Below, piece by piece: positions 16,157-23,830 of a DNA stretch of 44,237 bases. The position numbers and the translations under genes were made by a program. The stretch is from Gemmiger formicilis (GTDB lineage Bacteria; Bacillota; Clostridia; Oscillospirales; Ruminococcaceae): positions 1 to 44,237 of the forward strand of contig NZ_FUYF01000019.1 of assembly GCF_900167555.1 (NCBI RefSeq). The letters run 5' to 3'. Each line of letters begins with the position of its first letter. Within the stretch, counting starts at the first letter, position 1. The notes beneath the pieces are model-generated. The model had not been told where the DNA came from. It did no database searches and saw only the letters and a program-made list of their open reading frames with translations.

Positions 16157-17551
16157 ATGAAGAAAAACGATCTTTCCCCCGAAGCCTTCCGCTTTGAAGG
16201 CAAGATGTCCCTGAAGCAGGCACTGCCGCTGGGCATGCAGCATGTGTTGGCGATGTTTGTCGGCAACCTTACGCCGCTGCTTATCATCACGGGCGCCTGC
16301 GGCCTGGCCGGCGGCGAATTTGCCGACCTGCGCGTTACGCTGCTGCAGAATGCCATGCTTGTGGCGGGCATTGTCACACTGGTTCAGCTGTATTCCATCG
16401 GCCCCATCGGCGGCAAGGTGCCTATTATCATGGGCACCTCCTCCGGTTTCATCGGGGTATTCAGCTCGGTCGCAGCCTCGATGGGCGGCGGCGTACTGGC
16501 CTACGGCGCGATCATGGGCGCGTCCCTGATTGGCGGCCTGTTTGAGACCGTGCTCGGCTTTTTTCTGAAGCCGCTGCGCAAGCTGCTGCCCTCTGTCGTT
16601 ACCGGCACGGTGGTGCTTTCCATCGGTCTGAGCTTGATTTCGGTCGGTGTAAACTCCTTCGGCGGTGGCAACACCGCGCAGGATTTCGGCTCGGTCGAAA
16701 ATCTGCTGCTCGCCATCTTTGTGCTGGTCGTCATCTTGATCTGCAAGCACTCCGGCAGCACCTTTTTGAATTCCTCCTCGATTTTGGTGGGCATCATCTG
16801 CGGCTACATTGCAGCGTTTCTCATGGGTCTTATTCTGCCTACCACGGCGCTGAACGCCGAGGGCGTTGCCTACACCAAGGCATGGGTGCTGAACTGGAAC
16901 AAGGTGGCCGAGGCCAAATGGTTTGCATTGCCCGAGCTGATGCCGGTCAAGCCGGTGTTTGATATGCGCGCGATCGCACCGGTCATGATTATGTTCATCG
17001 TCACGGCGGTCGAAACCGTGGGCGATATTTCCGGCGTTATCATGGGCGGCATGGACCGCGAGGCCACCGACACCGAGCTGTCCGGCGGCGTCATCTGCGA
17101 TGGTATCGGTTCCAGCTTTGCCGCACTGTTCGGCGTACTGCCCAACACCTCCTTCAGCCAGAATGTCGGCCTTGTCAGCATGACCAAGGTCGTCAACCGC
17201 TTTGCGCTGGCCACCGGCGGCATCTTCCTGATTCTCTGCGGTCTGGTGCCCAAGCTGGGCGCGCTCGTCTCGATCATGCCGCAGTCGGTGCTGGGCGGCG
17301 CAGCTGTCATGATGTTCTCTTCGATCGTGGTGAGCGGTATTCAGCTCATCACCCGCGAGCCGCTGACCCCGCGCAGCCTGAGCATCGTCTCTGTAGCGCT
17401 CGGTCTCGGCTATGGCATCGGTGCCAACAACGGCATCCTTGCACACGCACCGCAGATGATCTCTCTGGTATTCGGCGGCTCTGGCATTGTGCCCGCCGCA
17501 CTCGTTGCCATCCTCTTGAATCTGGCCATTCCCAAGGACGAAAACGGCTAA
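16157..17551 (+). CDS. NCS2-family nucleobase:cation symporter (xanthine/uracil permease)
   Basis: A 464-residue membrane protein of the nucleobase-cation symporter-2 family with ~14 membrane segments. The N-terminal GMQHVLAMFVGNLTP motif (with the Q-H pair) is typical. The substrate motif region TAVETVGDISGV and the signature MPQSVLGGAAVMMF are present. Overall it looks more like the xanthine/urate branch than the uracil branch, but the exact base is uncertain. Translation starts at 16157 because GAGGAG lies 6-7 bases upstream; an earlier in-frame codon in the leader has no ribosome binding site. The gene is flanked by its own promoter and a 15-bp hairpin terminator, so it is a single-gene unit. 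Confidence 0.9.
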   Translation: MKKNDLSPEAFRFEGKMSLKQALPLGMQHVLAMFVGNLTPLLIITGACGLAGGEFADLRVTLLQNAMLVAGIVTLVQLYSIGPIGGKVPIIMGTSSGFIGVFSSVAASMGGGVLAYGAIMGASLIGGLFETVLGFFLKPLRKLLPSVVTGTVVLSIGLSLISVGVNSFGGGNTAQDFGSVENLLLAIFVLVVILICKHSGSTFLNSSSILVGIICGYIAAFLMGLILPTTALNAEGVAYTKAWVLNWNKVAEAKWFALPELMPVKPVFDMRAIAPVMIMFIVTAVETVGDISGVIMGGMDREATDTELSGGVICDGIGSSFAALFGVLPNTSFSQNVGLVSMTKVVNRFALATGGIFLILCGLVPKLGALVSIMPQSVLGGAAVMMFSSIVVSGIQLITREPLTPRSLSIVSVALGLGYGIGANNGILAHAPQMISLVFGGSGIVPAALVAILLNLAIPKDENG

Positions 17552-17564
17552 AGTAAGCTTTTCT

Positions 17565-17608
17565 CAATAGCGGGCAGTGTAAAGCGCACTGCCCGCTATT
17601 GATTTTTT
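17565..17608 (+). terminator. intrinsic terminator after the NCS2 permease
   Basis: Perfect 15-bp stem CAATAGCGGGCAGTG / CACTGCCCGCTATTG (17565-17579 with 17587-17601), 7-nt loop, then ATTTTTTG. Confidence 0.92.
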
Positions 17609-17639
17609 GTTGAAATTCAAACGCACAAAAGCACCTTTA

Positions 17640-17676
17640 GCACCCTATTGACATTTGGGTGCCAGACTGCTATTAT
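17640..17676 (+). promoter_or_regulatory. consensus promoter with a palindrome over the -35 box
   Basis: TTGACA (17648-17653), a 17-nt spacer and TATTAT (17671-17676). The inverted repeat GCACCC...GGGTGC (17640-17645 / 17657-17662) encloses the -35 box, and GCACC also occurs at 17631. This looks like a repressor site controlling the methyltransferase operon. Confidence 0.65.
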
Positions 17677-17682
17677 ATGACC

Positions 17683-17824
17683 GAAATATCGTAGAATCGT
17701 TGCTGGTGCGCCGTTTTGGCTACAGGCAGCTTTTTTACGATCCAACGGTTAGATTATTCTAACGTGCATATACAAGCTACCATGCTGCCGCTGGGCAGCT
17801 TTTCAAATAAGCAGCAGTTAGTTG
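17683..17824 (+). promoter_or_regulatory. structured leader of the methyltransferase operon
   Basis: The ~140-nt leader holds a perfect inverted repeat GTTAGA-TTAT-TCTAAC (17748-17763) and a hairpin GCTGCC/GGCAGC (17784-17799) followed by TTTTC, a weak terminator-like structure. The same GCTGCC can instead pair with GGCAGC at 17725-17730. Alternative folds of this kind are used in attenuation, but here the evidence is modest. Confidence 0.35.
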
Positions 17825-18460
17825 ATGCAAACCAAGGAGCTGAGCATTACGAAAAAGAATTTTTGGGACAGAAATGCAGCAAGGTATGACCGCTTTATGC
17901 GCAAGAACGCAATAGCCTATGATCAATTATATGCATTGCTTCGCCCTGCTGTCTGGCACAAAACCGTTTTGGAGGTAGCCACCGGCACAGGGCAGGTGGC
18001 AAAACATCTCCTGTGTTCTGCCGACCACATTGAGGCTACCGACGCCTCCGCAGCGATGATTGCGCAGGCAAAGCGGGGCAATTTTTCCTCCAAGCTGTAT
18101 TTTTCCGTGCAGGATATGTTCCATCTGCCTTATGCTGACCAGTCCTTTGATGTTGTCATTGTCTCCAATGCACTGCACATTGTGCCACACCCTGAGAAAG
18201 CCCTTATCGAGTTTCGCCGTGTGCTTAAAAACGATGGCACGCTGATTGCTCCTACCTTTACCCATGCAGAGAATTCCCATTGGGGAAATCTTCAGGCCCT
18301 TGCGCTGAAAATTGCAGGCTTTCCGCTGCACAGCAGATGGACGAGTGCTGCGTATCTGGCATTTTTGCAGCAAAACGGCTGGACCGTTTGCAAAAGTGTT
18401 GTTTTGCAGAATTCCATACCACTTACCTACGCAGAGTGTAAAAAATCGAAAGGAGAATAA
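17825..18460 (+). CDS. class I SAM-dependent methyltransferase
   Basis: A ~204-211-residue methyltransferase of the UbiE/COQ5-like type. The SAM-binding motif I reads LEVATGTGQVAKHL, followed by the acidic D of ATDASAAM, motif post-I around QDMFHLPYADQSFDVV, and a C-terminal Rossmann half. The substrate is unknown. The start is ambiguous. ATG 17825 has no ribosome binding site, whereas AAGGAG at 17834-17839 sits six bases before an in-frame ATT (17846). Initiation there would give ITKKNFWDRNAARYDRF, which looks like the usual N-terminus of the family. The next methyltransferase gene starts two bases after its stop, so the genes are cotranscribed. Confidence 0.85.
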   Translation: MQTKELSITKKNFWDRNAARYDRFMRKNAIAYDQLYALLRPAVWHKTVLEVATGTGQVAKHLLCSADHIEATDASAAMIAQAKRGNFSSKLYFSVQDMFHLPYADQSFDVVIVSNALHIVPHPEKALIEFRRVLKNDGTLIAPTFTHAENSHWGNLQALALKIAGFPLHSRWTSAAYLAFLQQNGWTVCKSVVLQNSIPLTYAECKKSKGE

Positions 18461-18462
18461 CA

Positions 18463-19113
18463 ATGTCATTTTTTGAAAATACAAGAGACCCCAAAGGCTT
18501 CGGCGGCAGGCTGATGGTCACCATGATGAACCTTGCCCACACCCCCGTGGCGCTGTGGGGGCTTCACTTTCTGCATCTTGCGCCGGACGCAAAGGTGCTG
18601 GACTGCGGCTGCGGCGGCGGAGCGAATATCAAACGGCTGCTGAAAAGGTGTCCGCGCGGCATCGTAAAGGGTGTGGATTACTCCGCTGTCAGCGTCGAAA
18701 AATCCCGCCGTCTCAATGCAGAGGCGATCCAAAGGGATCGCTGTGTCATCTGGCAGGGCAGCGTGCAGCGCATCATTTTTGCCAGCGATTGGTTCGATGC
18801 AGTCACCGCGTTTGAAACCGTCTATTTCTGGCCGGACCTTGCAAAATGCTTCCGGGAGGTTTGGCGGGTTTTGAAGCCGGGCGGCACCTTCCTCATCTGC
18901 AATGAAGTCAACGGCGACACGGACAAAGACAAAAAATGGACAGAAATCATTGATGGCATGACCATCTACAAGGATACTGAGCTGAAAGCATATCTTGAGC
19001 AAGCGGGCTTTTGTGACATTGCGGTACACAAAAGCAAAACAGGCTGGCTGTGTTTGACCGCCGTAAAGCGAAGTGACTGTGGCTGCGGGAGGCAGGAGAA
19101 TGAAGGTTTATGA
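18463..19113 (+). CDS. class I SAM-dependent methyltransferase
   Basis: A 216-residue methyltransferase starting after AAAGGAG. Motif I is VLDCGCGGGANIKRLL at ~44-59, then VDYSA, and the motif region around FDAVTAFETVYFWPDL (residues ~110-125) with the family pattern VLKPGGTFLI. It is a different subgroup from its neighbour. The substrate is unknown; such pairs occur in metal, arsenic or small-molecule detoxification and secondary metabolism, but nothing here decides between them. The C-terminal tail is unusually cysteine/glycine-rich (DCGCGRQ). It overlaps the following hydrolase gene by 14 bases, a sign of translational coupling. Confidence 0.87.
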   Translation: MSFFENTRDPKGFGGRLMVTMMNLAHTPVALWGLHFLHLAPDAKVLDCGCGGGANIKRLLKRCPRGIVKGVDYSAVSVEKSRRLNAEAIQRDRCVIWQGSVQRIIFASDWFDAVTAFETVYFWPDLAKCFREVWRVLKPGGTFLICNEVNGDTDKDKKWTEIIDGMTIYKDTELKAYLEQAGFCDIAVHKSKTGWLCLTAVKRSDCGCGRQENEGL

Positions 19114-19876
19114 ATTTGGGGCGGATACCGCTCCGGTCATTTTGCTGCTGCCCGGCACCTGCTGCCACTGGAAAAGCAACTTTGGCCAAGTGATCCCTCT
19201 GTTGCAGCGGGATTTTCGCGTACTTTGCGTCAGCTATGATGGCTTTGACGAAACAGAAAGTAACGAATTCCCGACAATGCTTGCAGAAACCGAAAAAATC
19301 GAAGCCTACATCCTGAAAAACTGCGGCGGGCATATACGGGTCGCCTACGGCTGCTCTCTGGGCGGCTCTTTCGTGGGACTGCTGGCAGCACGGAAAAGCA
19401 TACATATGGACTACGGTATTCTGGGCAGCTCCGACCTTGACCAATGCTCCAAGCTCGCGGCCAAATTACAAACGAATCTTCTCCTGCCGCTGATTTATCC
19501 GCTGATTCGGGACGGACAGTTCAAGAGTCGCTTTCTGCAGAAGCGATTAGAAAAGTGCTCCGCGGAGAAGGGGGACTATGTCCGCGCTTTTATGGCGATG
19601 TTCGGTGCTGCACGCCCCTATGTGACGATGCAAAGCTGTAAAAACCATTTTTATTCCGACCTCATCACGCCCTTGCCGGAGGGAATTGATGTTCCCGGTA
19701 CGGAGATTCATATTTTCTACGCGCTGAAAATGGGAGCGAAGTATCGCGCGCGTTATCAGCAGCATTTTGCGCACCCCGTAATTTATGAGCAGGATCTGCA
19801 GCATGAGGAGCTGCTGGCCTGTTACCCTTACAAATGGGCACAGCTTGTCAAAAGCATCATTGAACAGGGGGTATAA
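19100..19876 (+). CDS. alpha/beta-hydrolase fold protein
   Basis: A 258-residue alpha/beta hydrolase. The oxyanion-type strand LLLPGTCCHWKSNF is near residue 15 and the nucleophile elbow GCSLGGS (Ser of G-x-S-x-G-G) near residue 94. A catalytic acid and histidine are expected in the C-terminal third (candidates around D and H in YEQDLQHEE), but I cannot assign them firmly. No signal peptide, so cytoplasmic. The start is chosen at 19100, preceded by GGAGGCAGGAG. It overlaps the preceding methyltransferase, so the three genes act as a unit with unknown substrate. Confidence 0.8.
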   Translation: MKVYEFGADTAPVILLLPGTCCHWKSNFGQVIPLLQRDFRVLCVSYDGFDETESNEFPTMLAETEKIEAYILKNCGGHIRVAYGCSLGGSFVGLLAARKSIHMDYGILGSSDLDQCSKLAAKLQTNLLLPLIYPLIRDGQFKSRFLQKRLEKCSAEKGDYVRAFMAMFGAARPYVTMQSCKNHFYSDLITPLPEGIDVPGTEIHIFYALKMGAKYRARYQQHFAHPVIYEQDLQHEELLACYPYKWAQLVKSIIEQGV

Positions 19877-19921
19877 AGTACCTGTGTTTTTGTGTATATA
19901 CCATAAAAGGAGGCGACTTCA

Positions 19922-20701
19922 TTGACGGAAACTTTTTGGGGGATTCTGATTCCCTTTTTGGGTACATCGCTGGGTGCAGCATGCGTATTTTTTATGCGGC
20001 GCGCTCTGGGAGATCTAGTGCAGCGCTCACTTGCAGGCTTTGCCGCCGGTGTGATGGTGGCGGCATCGGTCTGGAGCCTGCTGATCCCGGCAATCGAACA
20101 GTCGGAGAAGTTGGGACGGTTCGCCTTTTTCCCGGCGTTTGCCGGATTTTGGTTCGGCGTGCTGTTTTTGCTTGCTCTGGATCATCTGATACCCCACCTG
20201 CATGTCGGCAGTGAGGAGGCTGAGGGGCCAAAAAGCAGGCTGGGCCGCACTACGATGATGGTGCTGGCAGTGACCCTGCACAACATCCCGGAGGGCATGG
20301 CAGTCGGTGTGATGTACGCCGGCTTTCTCGCAGGCAGCGCGCAGATCACCGCGGCGAGCGCGCTGGCCCTGTCCCTCGGCATAGCCATCCAGAATTTCCC
20401 GGAGGGCGCCATCATCTCGATGCCCCTGCGCGCCGAAGGGGAGAGCAAGGGCAGGGCCTTTGCAGGCGGTGTGCTTTCGGGCGTGGTTGAGCCAATCGGC
20501 GCAGTGGTGACGATTTTGGCCGCGCAGCTTGTGATACCGGCATTGCCTTATCTTTTGAGCTTTGCTGCGGGCGCGATGCTCTATGTCGTGGTGGAAGAGC
20601 TGATTCCCGAAATGTCACAGGGACGGCACTCTAACCTTGGCACAGTATTCTTTGCTGTGGGCTTCAGTGTGATGATGGCGCTGGATGTGGCACTGGGGTA
20701 A
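19922..20701 (+). CDS. ZIP-family divalent metal transporter
   Basis: A 259-residue membrane protein of the ZIP (ZupT/GufA-like) family importing Zn2+, Fe2+ or Mn2+. Eight membrane segments are expected. The metal-site motifs HNIPEGMAVG (H120, E124) and QNFPEG (157-162) are both intact. The start codon is TTG at 19922, supported by AAGGAGG eight bases upstream; no ATG lies nearby. It follows the hydrolase gene by 45 bases without an evident terminator and could be part of the same transcript. No metal-regulator site is recognised. Confidence 0.9.
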   Translation: MTETFWGILIPFLGTSLGAACVFFMRRALGDLVQRSLAGFAAGVMVAASVWSLLIPAIEQSEKLGRFAFFPAFAGFWFGVLFLLALDHLIPHLHVGSEEAEGPKSRLGRTTMMVLAVTLHNIPEGMAVGVMYAGFLAGSAQITAASALALSLGIAIQNFPEGAIISMPLRAEGESKGRAFAGGVLSGVVEPIGAVVTILAAQLVIPALPYLLSFAAGAMLYVVVEELIPEMSQGRHSNLGTVFFAVGFSVMMALDVALG

Positions 20702-20759
20702 CAGGAGCCTTACAACGCAGAAAATGCAAACAGCTTCACCCGGCCCGATACAAAGTCAG

Positions 20760-21671
20760 TCAGAAAAGGTCCAGCATGGTATCCAGATACAACTCCTCGC
20801 GGACAGCCAGCTGATATTCCGGCTTGGTCAGGTAGTGAAGCAAAAATTCAAGGATCAGCGCACTGCCAAGGCCGCGCCCCTCGATCTTGAATTGGGTGAA
20901 GCCCCTCGGCAGGTAGGTATCCCGGATGGCCTTGATGCCGATAAAGCCGGGGTTCGCCATCGCTCGGGAGAAGCGATACCCGTCCGCTGCGCCGGGGGCG
21001 CTGCAGTAATGCTCCGGGCCGGGCAGACCCAGATTTTTGCGGCTGACGGCCTCATAGCAGGCTCTGCGTTCCGTGCATCCGAACCAGCAGCACTCATTGC
21101 AGAGGAACTCCACCTTGTCCTTCTGGGACTGGGGCAGCGCTGCAAGTCGGTCAAATGCTCGGTTCAGCCGGAAATCCGGCACGACATAGCGAAACTCGGG
21201 CCGTGCCAGTTCCCGCTGTAAATCGTTGAAGTCTGTCAGCACTTTTGTGGTTGAGGATACAAGATACAGCGATGGATAGTTCTTTTTCAGGTACTGCGTC
21301 AGCAGCTCAGCATGAACGATGGCGCCGTTTTGCGGGTCATTTTGTTCCTGAAACAGTCGGCAGAGCGCATTGCAGTCCGGGTCTGTGAGATGCTCCGGGC
21401 GCAGTAATGAATTGCTGAGTGTCAGCCGCGCCGAGATGCCGTATTCACGCGTCAACGCCAGCACCTCGCGTGGGGTGCGGTCACTGTACTCGACCCGTCC
21501 GCCCGCCCATAAGCAGTCAGACGGTGCGCCGTAGATCGAGCCGATGGCGCACCAGTCGTAAAAATACTCCCGATGCGCACAATAAAGCGGCAAAAACGCC
21601 GCATACAGGTCATAAAATTCAAACAGACCTGGCAGATGAAACAGGGCTGTGCCCTGGTGAGGTGTTTCCAT
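20760..21671 (-). CDS. conserved-looking Cys-cluster protein of unknown function
   Basis: A 303-residue protein I do not recognise with confidence. The centre carries a cysteine cluster C191-x2-C194-C195-x3-C199-x5-C205 followed by a further cysteine (EHYCS), a possible iron-sulfur or zinc site. The C-terminal segment GFTQFKIEGRG resembles the end of U32-type (UbiU/UbiV, collagenase-like) proteins, and the repeating strand/helix pattern fits a TIM barrel, so a distant U32-like iron-sulfur protein is a reasonable but unproven guess. It has no signal peptide or membrane segment. The start at 21671 follows AGGAAAGG; an upstream extension of eight codons lacks one. It is convergent with the ZIP gene and has its own promoter. 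Confidence 0.7.
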   Translation of the reverse strand: METPHQGTALFHLPGLFEFYDLYAAFLPLYCAHREYFYDWCAIGSIYGAPSDCLWAGGRVEYSDRTPREVLALTREYGISARLTLSNSLLRPEHLTDPDCNALCRLFQEQNDPQNGAIVHAELLTQYLKKNYPSLYLVSSTTKVLTDFNDLQRELARPEFRYVVPDFRLNRAFDRLAALPQSQKDKVEFLCNECCWFGCTERRACYEAVSRKNLGLPGPEHYCSAPGAADGYRFSRAMANPGFIGIKAIRDTYLPRGFTQFKIEGRGLGSALILEFLLHYLTKPEYQLAVREELYLDTMLDLF

Positions 21672-21718
21672 AGCGGGGACCTTTCCTGGCCGCACAGGCG
21701 GCCCGATGGGATATATTT

Positions 21719-21747
21719 ATTATACCAGCAATCCTGCCGGAATGCAA
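21719..21747 (-). promoter_or_regulatory. promoter of the Cys-cluster protein gene
   Basis: Reading leftwards: TTGCAT (21747-21742), 17-nt spacer, TATAAT (21724-21719) preceded by TGG. Confidence 0.7.
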
Positions 21748-21820
21748 AGCGAAACGCCGGGGTATATGTTTGTGACCGACGTAAAAAACACATTGCTGAA
21801 ATACTAAGGGGGATGTTGCA

Positions 21821-22099
21821 ATGCCGTCCATTGATTTAAACTGCGACCTGGGCGAGAGCTTCGGCGCGTACACCATCGGCATGGATGCCGAAATTTTGCC
21901 CTATGTGACCAGCGCGAACATCGCCTGCGGGTTTCACGCGGGCGACCCGTCCGTGATGCAAAAGAGCGTTCTGCTGTGCAAAAAGTACGGCGTACAGGTG
22001 GGTGCACACCCGGGACTGCCGGATTTGCAGGGCTTTGGCCGCCGCAGGGACAACAGTTTCAGCATTTTGATTGTAGGCAGAAAGCAAGATGGGGAATGA
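21821..22099 (+). pseudogene. pxpA: truncated 5-oxoprolinase subunit A (PxpA/LamB-YcsF) remnant
   Basis: The first ~75 residues are clearly Pxp[42 protein letters not shown]. PxpA is normally ~245-255 residues and acts with PxpB and PxpC in 5-oxoproline cleavage. Here homology stops after FGRR (about 22050), the frame closes at 22099 with unrelated residues, and no pxpB or pxpC follows. The ribosome binding region (GGGGGA) and start remain. A plus-strand terminator lies 44 bases downstream, as if the middle of the operon had been deleted. The remaining fragment lacks most of the barrel and should be inactive. Confidence 0.8.
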
Positions 22100-22142
22100 A
22101 CCTATCGGAAGAAGGTAAAGCAGCGCTAAGCGGCAGGATCTG

Positions 22143-22176
22143 TCCTGCGTCCCTGCCGGGGCGCAGGAATTTTTTT
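22143..22176 (+). terminator. plus-strand intrinsic terminator behind the pxpA remnant
   Basis: Stem TCCTGCG / CGCAGGA (22143-22149 with 22162-22168) followed by A and seven T residues (22170-22176). Confidence 0.75.
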
Positions 22177-22182
22177 GTCAAT

Positions 22183-22212
22183 AAAAATGCCGTTGTATCG
22201 TGTGATACAACG
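22183..22212 (-). terminator. terminator of the maltodextrin operon
   Basis: Perfect 9-bp stem CGTTGTATC / GATACAACG (22191-22199 with 22204-22212), tetraloop, followed on the minus strand by GGCATTTTT. It lies about 90 bases beyond the malQ stop. The 22213-22299 interval holds nothing else visible. Confidence 0.8.
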
Positions 22213-22299
22213 GTTGAATAATTTGAATGCAGCCTTGATGTGTTTAGGCAGCGGATCCTGCACGGAGGACGAGCCGACACCATAGCACGAAGGATGTTT

Positions 22300-23781
22300 T
22301 CATTCCGGCAAACGCCCGTACAGTTCCATTTCACTGTGCAGCTTTTTGGCCAGCCTCGTGTTAAAGACACCGGGTTCGGCACGCCAGCACCAGTTGCCGC
22401 CCAGAGTGGACGGCGTGTTCATGCGGGATTCATGCCCAAGGCCCAGCAGATCCTGTGCCTGCACGACAGCCAGGTCGGCAGCACTGGACCAGATGCCGCG
22501 CATCATGCCCCAGTGATAGCCCTCTTTCTTCGTCAGATTCAGGTAGCGCACGGCGCGCGCCACGTCCTCAGGGGCGGCGGTTTCCATCCAGCCGTTCACA
22601 GGCTCGTTGTCGTGGGTGCCTACATAGGCAATGCAGTTCTTGGGGTAGCTGTGGGGGCGGTAATCGCCGCCGTCACGGCTGTCAAAGGCAAACTCCAGCA
22701 CTTTCATGCCTGGATAGCCGCATTGCTTCAGCAGGGCAGTGACATCTTCCGTCAGGAATCCCAAATCCTCGGCGATGATGCGCGGGCTGCCCAGCTTTTT
22801 CTTTATGGCAGCAAACAGCGCATAGCCGGGGCCTTCGCGCCAGCGGCCGTTCCGGGCGGTTGCTTCCCCGTAGGGGATAGCATAATAGCCCGCAAATCCG
22901 CGGAAGTGGTCAATGCGAACCACATCATAGATGCTGCACATATGTTTGATGCGCCGCACCCACCATGCGTAGCCGGTCTTGGCCATGGAGTCCCAGTCGA
23001 ACAGTGGGTTGCCCCACAGCTGGCCTGTGGCGGAGAAACCGTCCGGCGGGCAGCCTGCCACCTCGGTGGGCAGCAGGTTCTCGTCGAGCTGGAACTCCTG
23101 CGGGCAGCTCCACACATCGACGCTGTCCAGCGCCACATAGATGGGAAGGTCGCCGATGATGCGGATTTCCTGCTGGTTAGCGTAGTGCTTCAGCGCCTGC
23201 CACTGACTGTAGAACATAAACTGTACAGCCTGCCAGAACGCCACATCGTTGGCGTACTGCTGCCGGGCTGCTGCCAAGGCAGCGGGCTCACGGCGCCGCA
23301 GCGGTTCTTCCCATTCCAGCCAGCAGGCTCCGTTGTGGGCGTCCTTCAGCGCCATGAACAGCGCGTAGTCGGGCAACCAGAAGTCGTTTTCCTTCACAAA
23401 GCGGCGGTAGTCGGCACCGGGCTTTGCCAGCAGACGTTTGGCTGCACAGCGCAGCACTGCGTAGCGTTTTTCGTACATGACGCCGTAGTTGATGCAGTCG
23501 GGGGTGCATTCCCAGTCGATGGACGCATATTCCTCCGGCAGCAGCAGTTCCTGCTTTGCCAGATCGTCCAGATCGATAAAATACGGGTTGCCCGCAAAGG
23601 TCGAGAACGACTGATAGGGACTGTCGCCGTAGCTTGTGGGGCAGACGGGCAGAATCTGCCAGTATGCCTGCCCGGCCTTGACCAAAAAGTCCACAAAGCT
23701 GCGCGCGGCTGCACCCATGGTACCAATGCCGTAAGGCGAGGGCAGACTTGAAATGGGCATCAGAATGCCGCTTGCTCTCAT
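22300..23781 (-). CDS. malQ: 4-alpha-glucanotransferase (amylomaltase)
   Basis: A 493-residue GH77 amylomaltase transferring alpha-1,4-glucan segments between maltodextrins and releasing glucose in the cytoplasm. It shows the family N-terminus RASGILMPISSLPSPYGIG, the SPYQSFSTFAGNPYFIDL segment, and the catalytic region DVVRIDHFRGF (nucleophile Asp), IIAEDLG (acid/base Glu) and GTHDNE. The length is typical of the Gram-positive branch. The start at 23781 has AGAGGGG upstream; 20 earlier in-frame codons look non-coding. It is the last gene of a leftward operon with a sugar ABC transporter and LacI regulator, which identifies the sugar as probably maltose/maltodextrin. Confidence 0.93.
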   Translation of the reverse strand: MRASGILMPISSLPSPYGIGTMGAAARSFVDFLVKAGQAYWQILPVCPTSYGDSPYQSFSTFAGNPYFIDLDDLAKQELLLPEEYASIDWECTPDCINYGVMYEKRYAVLRCAAKRLLAKPGADYRRFVKENDFWLPDYALFMALKDAHNGACWLEWEEPLRRREPAALAAARQQYANDVAFWQAVQFMFYSQWQALKHYANQQEIRIIGDLPIYVALDSVDVWSCPQEFQLDENLLPTEVAGCPPDGFSATGQLWGNPLFDWDSMAKTGYAWWVRRIKHMCSIYDVVRIDHFRGFAGYYAIPYGEATARNGRWREGPGYALFAAIKKKLGSPRIIAEDLGFLTEDVTALLKQCGYPGMKVLEFAFDSRDGGDYRPHSYPKNCIAYVGTHDNEPVNGWMETAAPEDVARAVRYLNLTKKEGYHWGMMRGIWSSAADLAVVQAQDLLGLGHESRMNTPSTLGGNWCWRAEPGVFNTRLAKKLHSEMELYGRLPE

Positions 23782-23830
23782 CAGAGAACCCCTCTTTCTT
23801 TTGATAGTAAGCAGCCGGGATATCTTTCCT

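Noticed and set aside
22240-23751. Long open frame opposite malQ (similarly opposite the binding protein, 26696-28156, and NCS2 gene, 16121-17446)
   Set aside because: These are codon-bias shadows of well-supported genes on the other strand, with low-complexity, family-less translations.
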